This document shows, piece by piece, positions 16,387 through 26,036 of a DNA stretch of 64,000 nucleotides. The position numbers were made by a program, and so were the translations under genes. Source of the stretch: Streptomyces glomeratus (GTDB taxonomy: Bacteria; Actinomycetota; Actinomycetes; Streptomycetales; Streptomycetaceae); assembly GCF_021462825.1 (NCBI RefSeq), contig NZ_JAKEEB010000006.1, positions 186,001-250,000 of the forward strand, given 5' to 3'. The notes beneath the pieces were generated by a model. That model was not told where the DNA came from. It ran no database searches and saw nothing but the letters and a program-made list of their open reading frames with translations. Within the stretch, counting starts at the first letter, position 1. The number at the start of each line of letters is the position of its first letter.

Positions 16387-16395
16387 CGGGTGGCG

Positions 16396-17238
16396 TTATC
16401 CCTTCACTGCGCCCGCGGTCAGGCCCGCGGCCATCTTGCGCTGGACGAGGAGGAACAGGACGACGATCGGCACGGCCATCATCGTGGCTCCGGCCATCAT
16501 CGGGGCGTATTCGGTGCCGTGTTTGGTGGTGAAGTTGCCGAGCCACACGGTCGCGGTCTGGTGCTCCTGGCTGAGCAGCATCAGGGCGTAGAGGTACTCG
16601 TTCCAGGCCTGGATGAAGCCGTAGACGGAGGTGGCGACCAGGCCGGGGGCCAGCAGCGGGAAGACGACGCGGAGGAAGGCGCCGGTGCGGGAGCAGCCGT
16701 CGACCATGGCGGCCTCCTCCAGTTCCCTCGGGATGTTGACGATGAAGCCGCGCAGTGTCCACACCGTGAAGGGGAGGATGAACGTCAGGTACGTGATGAC
16801 GAGGCCGGTCAGCCTGTCGTACTGACCGAGGTCGTTGAGCAGCAGGAAGACCGGGATGATCATGGCGACCAGCGGGACCATCTGCACGGCCAGGATGCCC
16901 ACGATCACGATCTTGCGGCCGCGGAAGGCGAAGCGTGAGATGGCGAGCGCGGCCAGCGTGCCGACGACCACGCCGATCACGACGACCGTCAGTGACACGG
17001 TCAGGCTGCGGCCGACCGGGCCCCAGAAGTCGGCGATGTCCAGAGCCCGGCGGAAGTTGGCGAGCGTGATGCCGGTGGGCAGCAGACTGGGGTCCGGGTC
17101 GATGGCGTCCTTGGCGGGCTTGAACGCCGTGTCGAGCATCCAGTAGAGGGGAAAACCGGCGACGACGAAGACGAGGAGGCCGAGGATGTTCCAGCCGAGC
17201 CTCGGCCTTCGGCGGCCGGAGGGGACGAGGGCGCTCAT
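16396..17238 (-). CDS. dasC: chitobiose ABC transporter permease DasC
   Basis: A 280-residue permease of the carbohydrate ABC family (MalG type) with six membrane helices. The cytosolic coupling loop is EEAAMVDGCSRTGAFLRVVFPLL (EAA motif). The ATG overlaps the dasB stop by four bases (ATGA). DasB and DasC form the channel for N,N'-diacetylchitobiose. No ATPase gene is nearby; in Streptomyces the shared ATPase MsiK, encoded elsewhere, energises this transporter. Confidence 0.93.
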   Translation of the reverse strand: MSALVPSGRRRPRLGWNILGLLVFVVAGFPLYWMLDTAFKPAKDAIDPDPSLLPTGITLANFRRALDIADFWGPVGRSLTVSLTVVVIGVVVGTLAALAISRFAFRGRKIVIVGILAVQMVPLVAMIIPVFLLLNDLGQYDRLTGLVITYLTFILPFTVWTLRGFIVNIPRELEEAAMVDGCSRTGAFLRVVFPLLAPGLVATSVYGFIQAWNEYLYALMLLSQEHQTATVWLGNFTTKHGTEYAPMMAGATMMAVPIVVLFLLVQRKMAAGLTAGAVKG

Positions 17239-18221
17239 TCGACCTCTCCGATCTTCAGCATCTGGCGCATGTAGACGGCGACCACGCCGAGCAGCAGCAG
17301 CACGGTGATCAGGGCGATGGCCGCCCCCTGCGCGTAGTCGTTGACGACGAAGGCGCGGTCGTAGGAATAGGTGTTGAGGACCTGGAACTCCGCCTCGGGG
17401 TGACCGCCCCGCATCACGAACACCTGCGGGAAGACGCCCATGTCCCAGATCACCGACAGGGTCGTGAGCATCACGATGACCGGCCTCAGAACCGGCAGGG
17501 TGACATAGCGGAAGACACCCCACGAACCGGCGCCGTCCAGTCGCGCCGCCTCCTGCAGCTCCTTCGGCACCTGGGTCAGGCCCGCGCTGAGCGTGATGAC
17601 GACGAAGGGCACCGCTCCCCACACCACCAGCAGCATGATCACGGCCAGTCCCTGCGGTCCGGACGCGAACCAGTTGTGGCCGATCATCTCGACCCCGGGC
17701 AGCTTGCTCAGCAGCGCGTTGAAGACGCCGTAGTCCGAGTCGAAGAGCCACTTGAAGACGGTGGTGGCCACGATGACGGGCATGCCCCAGCTGGCCACCA
17801 GCACGATGTTGATCAGGGTCCGGAGCCAGCCGGAGACCCGCTGGAGCAGCAGCGCGAGCGCCATGCCCGCGACCATCGTGAAGATCACGGAGCCGGCGGC
17901 GAAGACGACCGTGCGCAGGACGACGGCCCGGAATTCGCCGTCGCCGAGCACCTTGGAGAAGTTGTCGAACCCCACCGACTCGGCCGGCTGGAACCCCCAC
18001 AGCTGGGACTGGCCGAACTTCTGGAAGGAGAGGGTGACCAGGCGGACCAGCGGATAGCCCATCACCAGGGCGAGGACCAGCAGACAGGGCGCGAGCAGCA
18101 GCCAGGGGGCCGCAGCGCCGTTCGCCGTCCGCTTTCCGCGCGGCCGGTCCGGGACGACGGGTGGCGGCGCCGGCCGCGGCGGCGGCACCTTGGCGGGGGT
18201 GGTCGTGTCTGCGGCACTCAT
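17235..18221 (-). CDS. dasB: chitobiose ABC transporter permease DasB
   Basis: A 328-residue MalF-type permease. A Pro-rich cytosolic N-terminus (about 40 residues) precedes six hydrophobic helices. The EAA-loop is ELQEAARLDGAGSWGVFRYVTLP. ATG 18221 is selected because GAGGAG lies eight bases upstream; an in-frame start 60 bases further up has no such site. It partners DasC and receives sugar from the lipoprotein DasA. Confidence 0.93.
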   Translation of the reverse strand: MSAADTTTPAKVPPPRPAPPPVVPDRPRGKRTANGAAAPWLLLAPCLLVLALVMGYPLVRLVTLSFQKFGQSQLWGFQPAESVGFDNFSKVLGDGEFRAVVLRTVVFAAGSVIFTMVAGMALALLLQRVSGWLRTLINIVLVASWGMPVIVATTVFKWLFDSDYGVFNALLSKLPGVEMIGHNWFASGPQGLAVIMLLVVWGAVPFVVITLSAGLTQVPKELQEAARLDGAGSWGVFRYVTLPVLRPVIVMLTTLSVIWDMGVFPQVFVMRGGHPEAEFQVLNTYSYDRAFVVNDYAQGAAIALITVLLLLGVVAVYMRQMLKIGEVE

Positions 18222-18309
18222 CGCGCGCTCCTCAGCGGTCCCTCGGGTCGAACGGGACGCAGGGCCCCGGCCTCCGGACACCCCGGGGCGACAGGGCCCT
18301 GCGCTCAGG

Positions 18310-19596
18310 TCACTTGGTGTTGATGACCTTGTCGATCGCGGCGTCCGCGTCCTTCGCGGCGGCCTCGACGGACTTCTTGCCGGTGCCGATGTCCTGCAGC
18401 ATGGTCTGCAGGATCTGCGCCTTCTCGACCTGGCCCCAGCCCGGTGCCATCGGGACGAACCAGTTGGACTCGGCCGCGGTGGCGGGGACCGCCGTCGCCG
18501 GGTCGTTCTTCAGCGTGGCGAGGTCCGTCTTGTTGTTCGGCAGGTTGCCCTTGGCGATCAAGCCCTTCTGGCCCTCGGAGCCGGTGAACGCGTTGATCCA
18601 CTCGGCGGCCAGCGCCTGCGCGTTCGACTTCACCGGGACGGCGAGGTCCGAACCACCCAGGAACACCGGGATGTTCTTGCCGGACGGGCCCGGCATCACG
18701 AAGTTCTCGAGGTTGTTCTTGAGCTTGCCGGTCTTGTCGTTCTTCGGGTCGGCCGCGGTCGCGCCCTCCCAGGCGGCGGCGAAGATCATGGCGGACTTGC
18801 CCTGGCCGTAGACGATGTAGCGGTCGGACTCGTCCTTGGTCTTGTCGCCGTGCATATAGGTGTCGACGACGTGCTTGAACTCGGTGAGGCCCTTGACGGA
18901 CTCGGGCGAGGAGAGGGAGGCCTTCCACTGGCCGCCCTCCTCCTTGGCGATGGAGCCGCCCGCGTCGTAGACGAAGGACATGGCCGCGTACCAGTCGCGG
19001 GTCGGCTGGTACCAGGCGCTGAACTTGCCGCCCTCCTTCTTCTGGATCCTGTCCAGGTCGGAGGTCAGCTCCTGGTACGTCTTCGGGGGCGTCTTGATGC
19101 CGGCGGAAGCGGCGATGTCCTTGCGCCAGTTGGCGACGCGGCCGCCGGCGTAGTAGGGCACGCCGTACGTCTTGCCCTCGTAGGTGACGGAGGTCTTGAG
19201 GCCGTCCAGCCACTGGCCGGAGTTGTCGAACTTGGCCGGGTCCACCTCGGCGAAGGCGCCCTTGACCATGTAGCCGAGCATCTCGGTGTTGCCCATCTCG
19301 ACCACGTCGGGCACCTTGTCGGTGGCGAGGACCGCGTCGAGCTTGGTGTTCTTGTCCGGCCAGCCGTAGTACTCGTGCTTGATCTTGAGGCCGGGGTGCT
19401 TCTTGGTCAGGGAGTCGTCGGCGGCCTTCACCAGCGCGGGCCAGTTGTTCTGGGCGTCGACCGTCAGCCAGACGGTGAGTTCCTTGGCGTCCGCCCCCTT
19501 GTCCGAACTTCCGGACTTGCCCCCACTGCCCCCGCACGCCGCGATGGAGACCATCATGCCCGCGATTCCGATCGCGGCTGTCAGCTTGCGCTTCAC
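18310..19596 (-). CDS. dasA: chitobiose-binding lipoprotein DasA
   Basis: A 428-residue extracellular solute-binding protein (family 1). The signal peptide VKRKLTAAIGIAGMMVSIAAC ends in a lipobox with the lipidated Cys at residue 21, followed by a Gly/Ser-rich linker. It delivers N,N'-diacetylchitobiose to DasBC. The GTG start is supported by GAGGAGG six bases upstream. Two DasR sites lie in its promoter region (19684-19695 and 19708-19719), so expression is induced when glucosamine-6-phosphate rises. Confidence 0.94.
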   Translation of the reverse strand: MKRKLTAAIGIAGMMVSIAACGGSGGKSGSSDKGADAKELTVWLTVDAQNNWPALVKAADDSLTKKHPGLKIKHEYYGWPDKNTKLDAVLATDKVPDVVEMGNTEMLGYMVKGAFAEVDPAKFDNSGQWLDGLKTSVTYEGKTYGVPYYAGGRVANWRKDIAASAGIKTPPKTYQELTSDLDRIQKKEGGKFSAWYQPTRDWYAAMSFVYDAGGSIAKEEGGQWKASLSSPESVKGLTEFKHVVDTYMHGDKTKDESDRYIVYGQGKSAMIFAAAWEGATAADPKNDKTGKLKNNLENFVMPGPSGKNIPVFLGGSDLAVPVKSNAQALAAEWINAFTGSEGQKGLIAKGNLPNNKTDLATLKNDPATAVPATAAESNWFVPMAPGWGQVEKAQILQTMLQDIGTGKKSVEAAAKDADAAIDKVINTK

Positions 19597-19681
19597 GCCA
19601 TCCTCCTCAGGATGCCACCAACCCCCCTTGTCCCCGCGGCGACCGATGACGAGTAGCGCCCGTGGGGCCGGGACCTGGACC

Positions 19682-19697
19682 AATGGTGTAGACCAGT
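19682..19697 (-). promoter_or_regulatory. dre 1 of dasA
   Basis: The core TGGTGTAGACCA (19684-19695) differs from the ideal dre palindrome by one base. It lies about 90 bases upstream of the dasA start. Confidence 0.85.
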
Positions 19698-19705
19698 ACG
19701 GGGAG

Positions 19706-19721
19706 CTTGGCCCAGACCAAT
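19706..19721 (-). promoter_or_regulatory. dre 2 of dasA
   Basis: The core TGGCCCAGACCA (19708-19719) keeps both TGG and CCA ends. Its centre is 24 bases from that of dre 1, so the two DasR dimers may bind side by side. Confidence 0.75.
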
Positions 19722-19851
19722 AGGCGTGTCAAGGGAGTTCGCCGTGGTCCGGGCGTCCGTTATGGGACCTACATATGCAAGGACCTTTAAGTAGGAACCC
19801 AGCAAAAAGGGCAGGCCAGTGAAGGGCCGCCCGACTGGACCACTTCGGTGC

Positions 19852-19867
19852 GGTGGACTAGACCAGC
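19852..19867 (+). promoter_or_regulatory. dre of dasR (autoregulation)
   Basis: The core TGGACTAGACCA (19854-19865) lies about 155 bases upstream of the dasR ATG. Confidence 0.8.
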
Positions 19868-19970
19868 GGGAGTGCCGACGGTATACAGAGGGGACCCCGG
19901 CCGCGTGACGGGGATCGCGGACCGTGCGGGGCATTCCCCCCGCGAAGCCGTGCCACGATGTGAGCCGTGA

Positions 19971-20791
<821 letters not shown>

Positions 20792-20908
20792 CGAGCATTT
20801 CCTCGCTGCTGAGGCGGATATCCGGACGAGGTCTTCCGCTTCAGGGATGCCGTCACCTAGATTGCCTGCGCATTACACAGGTGAACAGTGAGGGGACGGA
20901 GCCAGCAG

Positions 20909-21175
20909 ATGTCAGATCAGTCGGATGTGACTAGAGCGGCGAGGGTGACGCCCGTGCGTGTCGTCATCGCCCTCTGCCTTGTAGCACCCTTCGTCGCGAT
21001 GCTGTGGGTCGGCTCCTACGCCAAGACCGATCCGGCGTTCGTCGGAATCCCTTTCTTCTACTGGTACCAGATGCTGTGGGTGCTGGTCTCCACCGCGCTG
21101 ACCATGGTGGCGTACCAGCTGTGGCAGCGTGACCAGCGCGCCCGCGCCGGCCGCGAGGGGGGTGCGTCGCAGTGA
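20909..21175 (+). CDS. DUF3311 small membrane protein, partner of the symporter
   Basis: An 88-residue protein with two transmembrane helices (about residues 17-37 and 49-72) and a short charged C-terminus. DUF3311 proteins nearly always precede an SSS-family permease gene, and some such pairs transport monocarboxylates; the small subunit may aid assembly or coupling. ATG 20909 is preferred because GGAG lies eight bases upstream; an in-frame GTG at 20888 lacks one. Its stop overlaps the symporter GTG. Confidence 0.85.
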   Translation: MSDQSDVTRAARVTPVRVVIALCLVAPFVAMLWVGSYAKTDPAFVGIPFFYWYQMLWVLVSTALTMVAYQLWQRDQRARAGREGGASQ

Positions 21176-22800
21176 AGGACGGAGTGAACGGCGTCGCGCT
21201 CGGCGTCTTCGTCTTCTTCTTCCTGGCCGTCACCGTCGTGGGCTTCCTCGCGGCGCGCTGGCGCAAGGCCGAGAACGAGCACAGCCTCGACGAATGGGGT
21301 CTCGGCGGACGGTCGTTCGGCACCTGGATCACCTGGTTCCTGCTCGGCGGGGACCTGTACACGGCGTACACCTTCGTGGCCGTACCGGCCGCGATCTACG
21401 CGGCAGGCGCGGCGGGCTTCTTCGCGGTGCCCTACACGATCCTCGTCTACCCGCTGATCTTCACCTTCCTGCCTCGGCTGTGGTCGGTCTCCCACCGGCA
21501 CGGATACGTCACGACCTCGGACTTCGTGCGCGGCCGCTTCGGCTCCAAGGGGCTGTCGCTGGCGGTGGCGGTCACCGGCATCCTGGCGACGATGCCGTAC
21601 ATCGCGCTCCAACTGGTGGGCATCCAGGCCGTGCTGGACGTGATGGGCGTGGGCGGCGGCGAGAACACCAACTGGTTCGTCAAGGACCTTCCGCTGCTGA
21701 TCGCCTTCGGCGTGCTGGCCGCGTACACGTACTCGTCGGGTCTGCGGGCGCCCGCGCTGATCGCGTTCGTGAAGGACACCCTGATCTACATCGTGATCGC
21801 TGTGGCGATCATCTACATCCCGATCAAGCTGGGCGGCTTCGACGACATCTTCGCCAAGGCGGGCCATGCGTTCGCGCAGACGAACCCGTTGACGGGGAAG
21901 CCGCGCGGCGCCCTCGCACCTCCGGAAGCCGGCCAGTGGACGTATGCGACGCTCGCGCTGGGCTCCGCGCTCGCGCTGTTCATGTACCCGCACTCGATCA
22001 CGGCGACGCTGTCCTCGCGCAGCCGTGAGGTGATCCGCCGCAACACCACGATCCTGCCGCTGTACTCGCTGATGCTCGGCCTGCTGGCGCTGCTGGGCTT
22101 CATGGCGATCGCGGCGGGCGTGAAGGTGCAGAACGGGCAGCTTGCCATCCCACAGCTGTTCGAGAACATGTTCCCGGACTGGTTCGCCGGTGTGGCGTTC
22201 GCGGCGATCGGCATCGGGGCGCTGGTTCCGGCGGCGATCATGTCCATCGCGGCCGCCAACCTCTTCACCCGCAACATCTACAAGGACTTCATCAAGCCGG
22301 ACGCCACACCGAAGGAGGAGACCCGGGTCTCCAAGATCGTGTCGCTGCTGGTGAAGGTGGGCGCCCTGGTCTTCGTCCTGACGATGGACAAGACGGTCGC
22401 CATCAACTTCCAGCTGCTCGGCGGCATCTGGATCCTGCAGACCTTCCCGGCCCTCGTCGGCGGCCTGTTCACCCGCTGGTTCCACCGCTGGGCGCTGCTC
22501 GCGGGCTGGGCGGTCGGCATGGTGTACGGCACGCTCGCCGCGTACGGTGTCGCGTCTCCGACCCAGCAGCACTTCGGGGGCTCGGCGAAGGAGATCCCGG
22601 GCATCGGGGAGATCGGCTACATCGGTCTGACGGCGTTCGTGCTGAACGTACTGGTCACGGTGGTCCTGACCTTCGTCCTGAAGGCCGTGAAGGCCCCCGA
22701 GGGCATCGACGAGACCAGGCCGGACGACTACACGGCGGACGCGGGCGACCCGGGGGTGCAGGTGGAACTGCCCCCGGCCACGGCTGGTACGTCCCACTAG
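21172..22800 (+). CDS. sodium:solute symporter (SSS family)
   Basis: A 542-residue permease with about 13 hydrophobic helices. SSS-family features include the WGLGGRSFGTW segment after the first helix, GGDLYTAYTFVAVP, and Ser/Thr-rich helices later. It takes up an organic solute, possibly a monocarboxylate given the DUF3311 partner, using Na+ (inference). The GTG start overlaps the upstream stop (GTGA) and follows GAGGGGGG. The C-terminal 40 residues are acidic and cytosolic. Confidence 0.88.
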   Translation: MKDGVNGVALGVFVFFFLAVTVVGFLAARWRKAENEHSLDEWGLGGRSFGTWITWFLLGGDLYTAYTFVAVPAAIYAAGAAGFFAVPYTILVYPLIFTFLPRLWSVSHRHGYVTTSDFVRGRFGSKGLSLAVAVTGILATMPYIALQLVGIQAVLDVMGVGGGENTNWFVKDLPLLIAFGVLAAYTYSSGLRAPALIAFVKDTLIYIVIAVAIIYIPIKLGGFDDIFAKAGHAFAQTNPLTGKPRGALAPPEAGQWTYATLALGSALALFMYPHSITATLSSRSREVIRRNTTILPLYSLMLGLLALLGFMAIAAGVKVQNGQLAIPQLFENMFPDWFAGVAFAAIGIGALVPAAIMSIAAANLFTRNIYKDFIKPDATPKEETRVSKIVSLLVKVGALVFVLTMDKTVAINFQLLGGIWILQTFPALVGGLFTRWFHRWALLAGWAVGMVYGTLAAYGVASPTQQHFGGSAKEIPGIGEIGYIGLTAFVLNVLVTVVLTFVLKAVKAPEGIDETRPDDYTADAGDPGVQVELPPATAGTSH

Positions 22801-22874
22801 GGCACACGGAGCCGGGCGGGCCGTCGGAGCGATCCGGCGGCCCGTTGTCGTACCCGTCGGGCACACTCGGCCCC

Positions 22875-23381
22875 ATGGACATCACCATCCGGCAGGCACT
22901 GCCCGCGGACTACGCGGCCCTCGGCGAGATCACCGCCCGGGCCTACCTCCAGGACGGGCTGCTGGACTTCGGGGAGAGCGACGCCTACCTCGGCGAGCTG
23001 CGAGACGTGGCCAAGCGGGCGGCCGCCGCGGAGGTGCTGGTCGCCGTGGAGGGCGGCAGGGTTCTCGGCGGGGTCACCTTCGTCCCGGCGGCCGGGCCCA
23101 TGGCCGACATCGCCGGTCCCGGCGAGGCCGAGATACGGATGCTCGCCGTCGACCACGCGGCCCGCGGCCGCGGCGCCGGCGAGTCGCTCGTACGCGCCTG
23201 TATCGACCGAGCACGCTCCACCGGGGGCTGCACCCGCATCGTCCTGTCCACCCAGCGCACCATGCACACCGCCCACCGCATCTACGAGCGCCTCGGTTTC
23301 GTTCGTACACCCGAGCGGGACTGGAATCCGATCCCACACCTGGACGACCTCCACCTCCTGGCCTACGAGTTGACCCTCTGA
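22875..23381 (+). CDS. GNAT-family N-acetyltransferase
   Basis: A 168-residue single-domain GNAT. It begins with the ITIRQALPADYAAL strand-helix. The acetyl-CoA-binding motif A reads IRMLAVDHAARGRGAGESLV (about residues 92-111), and the C-terminal HRIYERLGF motif B follows. The acceptor is unknown. The ATG at 22875 starts the fold; the upstream in-frame start overlaps the region just after the symporter gene and is less likely. It lies upstream of, but is separate from, the nrd promoter. Confidence 0.85.
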   Translation: MDITIRQALPADYAALGEITARAYLQDGLLDFGESDAYLGELRDVAKRAAAAEVLVAVEGGRVLGGVTFVPAAGPMADIAGPGEAEIRMLAVDHAARGRGAGESLVRACIDRARSTGGCTRIVLSTQRTMHTAHRIYERLGFVRTPERDWNPIPHLDDLHLLAYELTL

Positions 23382-23391
23382 AACCGCAGCG

Positions 23392-23438
23392 ACACAACAT
23401 CTGGGGGTGACACCAGGGCCCGGCACTAGATGTATGCT
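23392..23438 (+). promoter_or_regulatory. paired NrdR boxes in the nrdAB promoter
   Basis: Two 16-bp NrdR-box-like sequences, ACACAACATCTGGGGG (23392-23407) and GCACTAGATGTATGCT (23423-23438), start exactly 31 bp apart, about three helical turns, the usual arrangement for cooperative NrdR binding. The second overlaps a likely -10 region. NrdR is the ATP/dATP-sensing repressor of ribonucleotide reductase genes. Confidence 0.7.
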
Positions 23439-23439
23439 C

Positions 23440-23560
23440 ATCCTCGCTGTCGCCACAGGGGAATCCGGTGCGAATCCGGAACTGTCCCGCAACGGTGTAC
23501 TTGCGTGTATCCGCACGCCTGTTCAGTCCGAGGACCTGCCGGCAGCGCGCCCGGCCGTCC
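23440..23560 (+). ncRNA. adenosylcobalamin (B12) riboswitch
   Basis: The leader contains the cobalamin riboswitch core: GGGAATCCGGTGCGAATCC, then AACTGTCCCGCAACGGT, and the B12-box AGTCCGAGGACCTGCCGGC (23525-23543). GC-rich inverted repeats between 23550 and 23640 are the likely expression platform. In S. coelicolor this element is established to switch off the class Ia nrd operon when B12 is present, since the B12-dependent class II enzyme can then supply deoxynucleotides. Confidence 0.93.
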
Positions 23561-23684
23561 GGTCCGGGCGCCTTGAGACGTCCGGGCCTCGCGGAGTGGG
23601 CCGGTGGACGCGGCGCCGTGCGCGCTCGTGGCTGCCCCCTGCCCTCCGCAAGGCCCCCGCGCCGAGCGAGGGAGAGAGCCCCAC

Positions 23685-26036
23685 GTGACCATCGCGCCAG
23701 CCGACCCGGCTTCAGTCAGCGACCTGAAGACCGACGGTCCCGGTGCCGCGCTGCTGCGCACCCTGACCGAGCTGACCGCCGACCTCCCCGACGCCGACCC
23801 CGGCCGGGTCGCCGCCGCCGCGCTGCGCGGTCGCTCCGCACAGGCGGACGAGGCGGAACTGCGGGAGCTGGCCACGGAGGCGGCCGCGGGCCTCATCTCC
23901 GAGGACCCCGCCTACTCCCGGCTGGCCGCCCGGCTGCTGACGATCGGCATCCGCAACGAAGCCGCCTCCCAGGGCGTCACATCGTTCACCGAGTCCGTCG
24001 CCGTCGGCCACCGGGAGGGCCTCATCGCCGACCGGACCGCCGCCTTCGTGCGCCTGCACGCGGGCCGTCTCGACGCCCTCGTCGACCCCGGCGCCGACGA
24101 CCGCTTCGGTTACTTCGGGCTGCGTACCCTGCACAGCCGCTACCTCCTGCGGCACCCGATCACCCGCAAGGTCATCGAGACGCCCCAGCACTTCCTGTTG
24201 CGGGTCGCCGCCGGCCTCGCCGAGGACGACACGCCCCGTGCGGTGGACGAAGTCGCGGCGCTCTACGGGCTCATGAGCCGCCTCGACTACCTTCCCTCCT
24301 CCCCCACCCTCTTCAATTCCGGCACCCGGCACCCCCAGATGTCCTCCTGCTACCTCCTCGATTCCCCGAAGGACGAGCTGGACAGCATCTACGACCGCTA
24401 CCACCAGGTCGCCCGCCTCTCCAAGCACGCCGGCGGCATCGGGCTGTCGTACTCCCGTATCCGCTCCCGCGGTTCGCTGATCCGCGGCACCAACGGGCAC
24501 TCCAACGGCATCGTCCCCTTCCTGAAGACCCTGGACGCCTCGGTCGCCGCCGTGAACCAGGGCGGGCGGCGCAAGGGCGCGGCCGCCGTCTACCTGGAGA
24601 CCTGGCACTCCGACATCGAGGAGTTCCTGGAGCTGCGCGACAACACCGGCGAGGACGCCCGCCGTACGCACAACCTCAACCTCGCGCACTGGGTCCCCGA
24701 CGAGTTCATGCGCCGGGTCGACACCGACGGACAGTGGTCGCTGTTCTCCCCCGCGGACGTGCCGGAGCTGGTCGACCTGTGGGGCGAGGAGTTCGACGCC
24801 GCCTACCGCAGGGCGGAGGCGGCGGGGCTGGCGAAGAAGACCCTCCCGGCACGCGAGCTGTACGGCCGCATGATGCGTACCCTCGCGCAGACCGGAAACG
24901 GCTGGATGACCTTCAAGGACGCCGCCAACCGCACCGCCAACCAGACGGCCGAGCCCGGCCACGTCATCCACTCCTCCAACCTCTGCACCGAGATCCTGGA
25001 GGTCACCGACGACGGGGAGACCGCGGTCTGCAACCTGGGCTCCGTCAACCTCGGCGCGTTCGTCACCGACTCGCACATCGCCTGGGAGCGGCTGGACGAG
25101 ACGGTCCGCACCGCCGTCACCTTCCTGGACCGCGTGGTCGACATCAACTTCTACCCGACCGAGCAGGCGGGCCGGTCCAACGCCAGGTGGCGGCCGGTGG
25201 GCCTCGGTGCGATGGGTCTGCAGGACGTCTTCTTCAAGCTGCGCCTGCCCTTCGACTCGCCCCAGGCCAAGGCCCTGTCCACGCGGATCGCCGAGCGCAT
25301 CATGCTCGCCGCCTACGAGGCGTCCGCCGACCTCGCCGAGCGCAACGGCCCGCTGCCGGCCTGGGAGAAGACCCGGACCGCCCGCGGCGTGCTGCATCCC
25401 GACCACTACGACGTGGAGCCGGCCTGGCCGGAGCGCTGGGCGGCCCTGCGCGAGCGCGTCGCGGCCGTCGGCCTGCGCAACTCGCTGCTTCTCGCGATCG
25501 CGCCGACCGCCACGATCGCCTCCATCGCGGGCGCCTACGAGTGCATCGAGCCGCAGGTGTCGAACCTCTTCAAGCGCGAGACGCTGTCGGGCGAGTTCCT
25601 CCAGGTCAACTCCTACCTGGTGCGGGACCTGAAGGCGCTGGGCGTATGGGACGCCCGCACCCGTGAGGCGCTGCGCGAAGCCAACGGTTCGGTGCAGGGC
25701 TTCGCGTGGATCCCCGAGGACGTACGGGCGCTGTACCGCACGGCCTGGGAGATCCCGCAGCGCGGTCTGATCGACATGGCCGCCGCCCGCACCCCGTTCC
25801 TGGACCAGGCCCAGTCCCTGAACCTGTTCATGGAGACGCCGACCATCGGCAAGCTCTCCTCGATGTACGCGTACGCCTGGAAGCAGGGGCTGAAGACGAC
25901 GTACTACCTGCGTTCCCGTCCGGCGACGAGGATCGCCCGCGCGGCACAGGCGACCGTCCCCGTGCAGCGGGTGGCCGACCCCGACGCCGTCGCCTGCTCC
26001 CTTGAGAACCCCGAGTCCTGCGAGGCCTGCCAGTAA
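23685..26036 (+). CDS. nrdA: class Ia ribonucleotide reductase large subunit
   Basis: A 783-residue R1 protein that reduces ribonucleoside diphosphates. The SSCYLLD segment (about residue 217) and the NLCTEILE / AVCNLGSVNL segment (about 430-450) carry the active-site cysteines, and the C-terminal CEACQ supplies the cysteine pair that re-reduces the site. The first 90 residues do not show a clear ATP-cone, so overall activity control may be weak or different. GTG 23685 is preceded by GAGGGAGAGAG. The last base of its stop TAA is the first base of the nrdB ATG. Confidence 0.95.
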   Translation: MTIAPADPASVSDLKTDGPGAALLRTLTELTADLPDADPGRVAAAALRGRSAQADEAELRELATEAAAGLISEDPAYSRLAARLLTIGIRNEAASQGVTSFTESVAVGHREGLIADRTAAFVRLHAGRLDALVDPGADDRFGYFGLRTLHSRYLLRHPITRKVIETPQHFLLRVAAGLAEDDTPRAVDEVAALYGLMSRLDYLPSSPTLFNSGTRHPQMSSCYLLDSPKDELDSIYDRYHQVARLSKHAGGIGLSYSRIRSRGSLIRGTNGHSNGIVPFLKTLDASVAAVNQGGRRKGAAAVYLETWHSDIEEFLELRDNTGEDARRTHNLNLAHWVPDEFMRRVDTDGQWSLFSPADVPELVDLWGEEFDAAYRRAEAAGLAKKTLPARELYGRMMRTLAQTGNGWMTFKDAANRTANQTAEPGHVIHSSNLCTEILEVTDDGETAVCNLGSVNLGAFVTDSHIAWERLDETVRTAVTFLDRVVDINFYPTEQAGRSNARWRPVGLGAMGLQDVFFKLRLPFDSPQAKALSTRIAERIMLAAYEASADLAERNGPLPAWEKTRTARGVLHPDHYDVEPAWPERWAALRERVAAVGLRNSLLLAIAPTATIASIAGAYECIEPQVSNLFKRETLSGEFLQVNSYLVRDLKALGVWDARTREALREANGSVQGFAWIPEDVRALYRTAWEIPQRGLIDMAAARTPFLDQAQSLNLFMETPTIGKLSSMYAYAWKQGLKTTYYLRSRPATRIARAAQATVPVQRVADPDAVACSLENPESCEACQ

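Noticed and set aside
11728..16938. A plus-strand open frame of more than 1700 codons
   Set aside because: It lies antisense to the pdtaS-like, dasD and dasC genes and across the nagB spacer. It is an artefact of GC-rich third positions, with no family resemblance or ribosome site.
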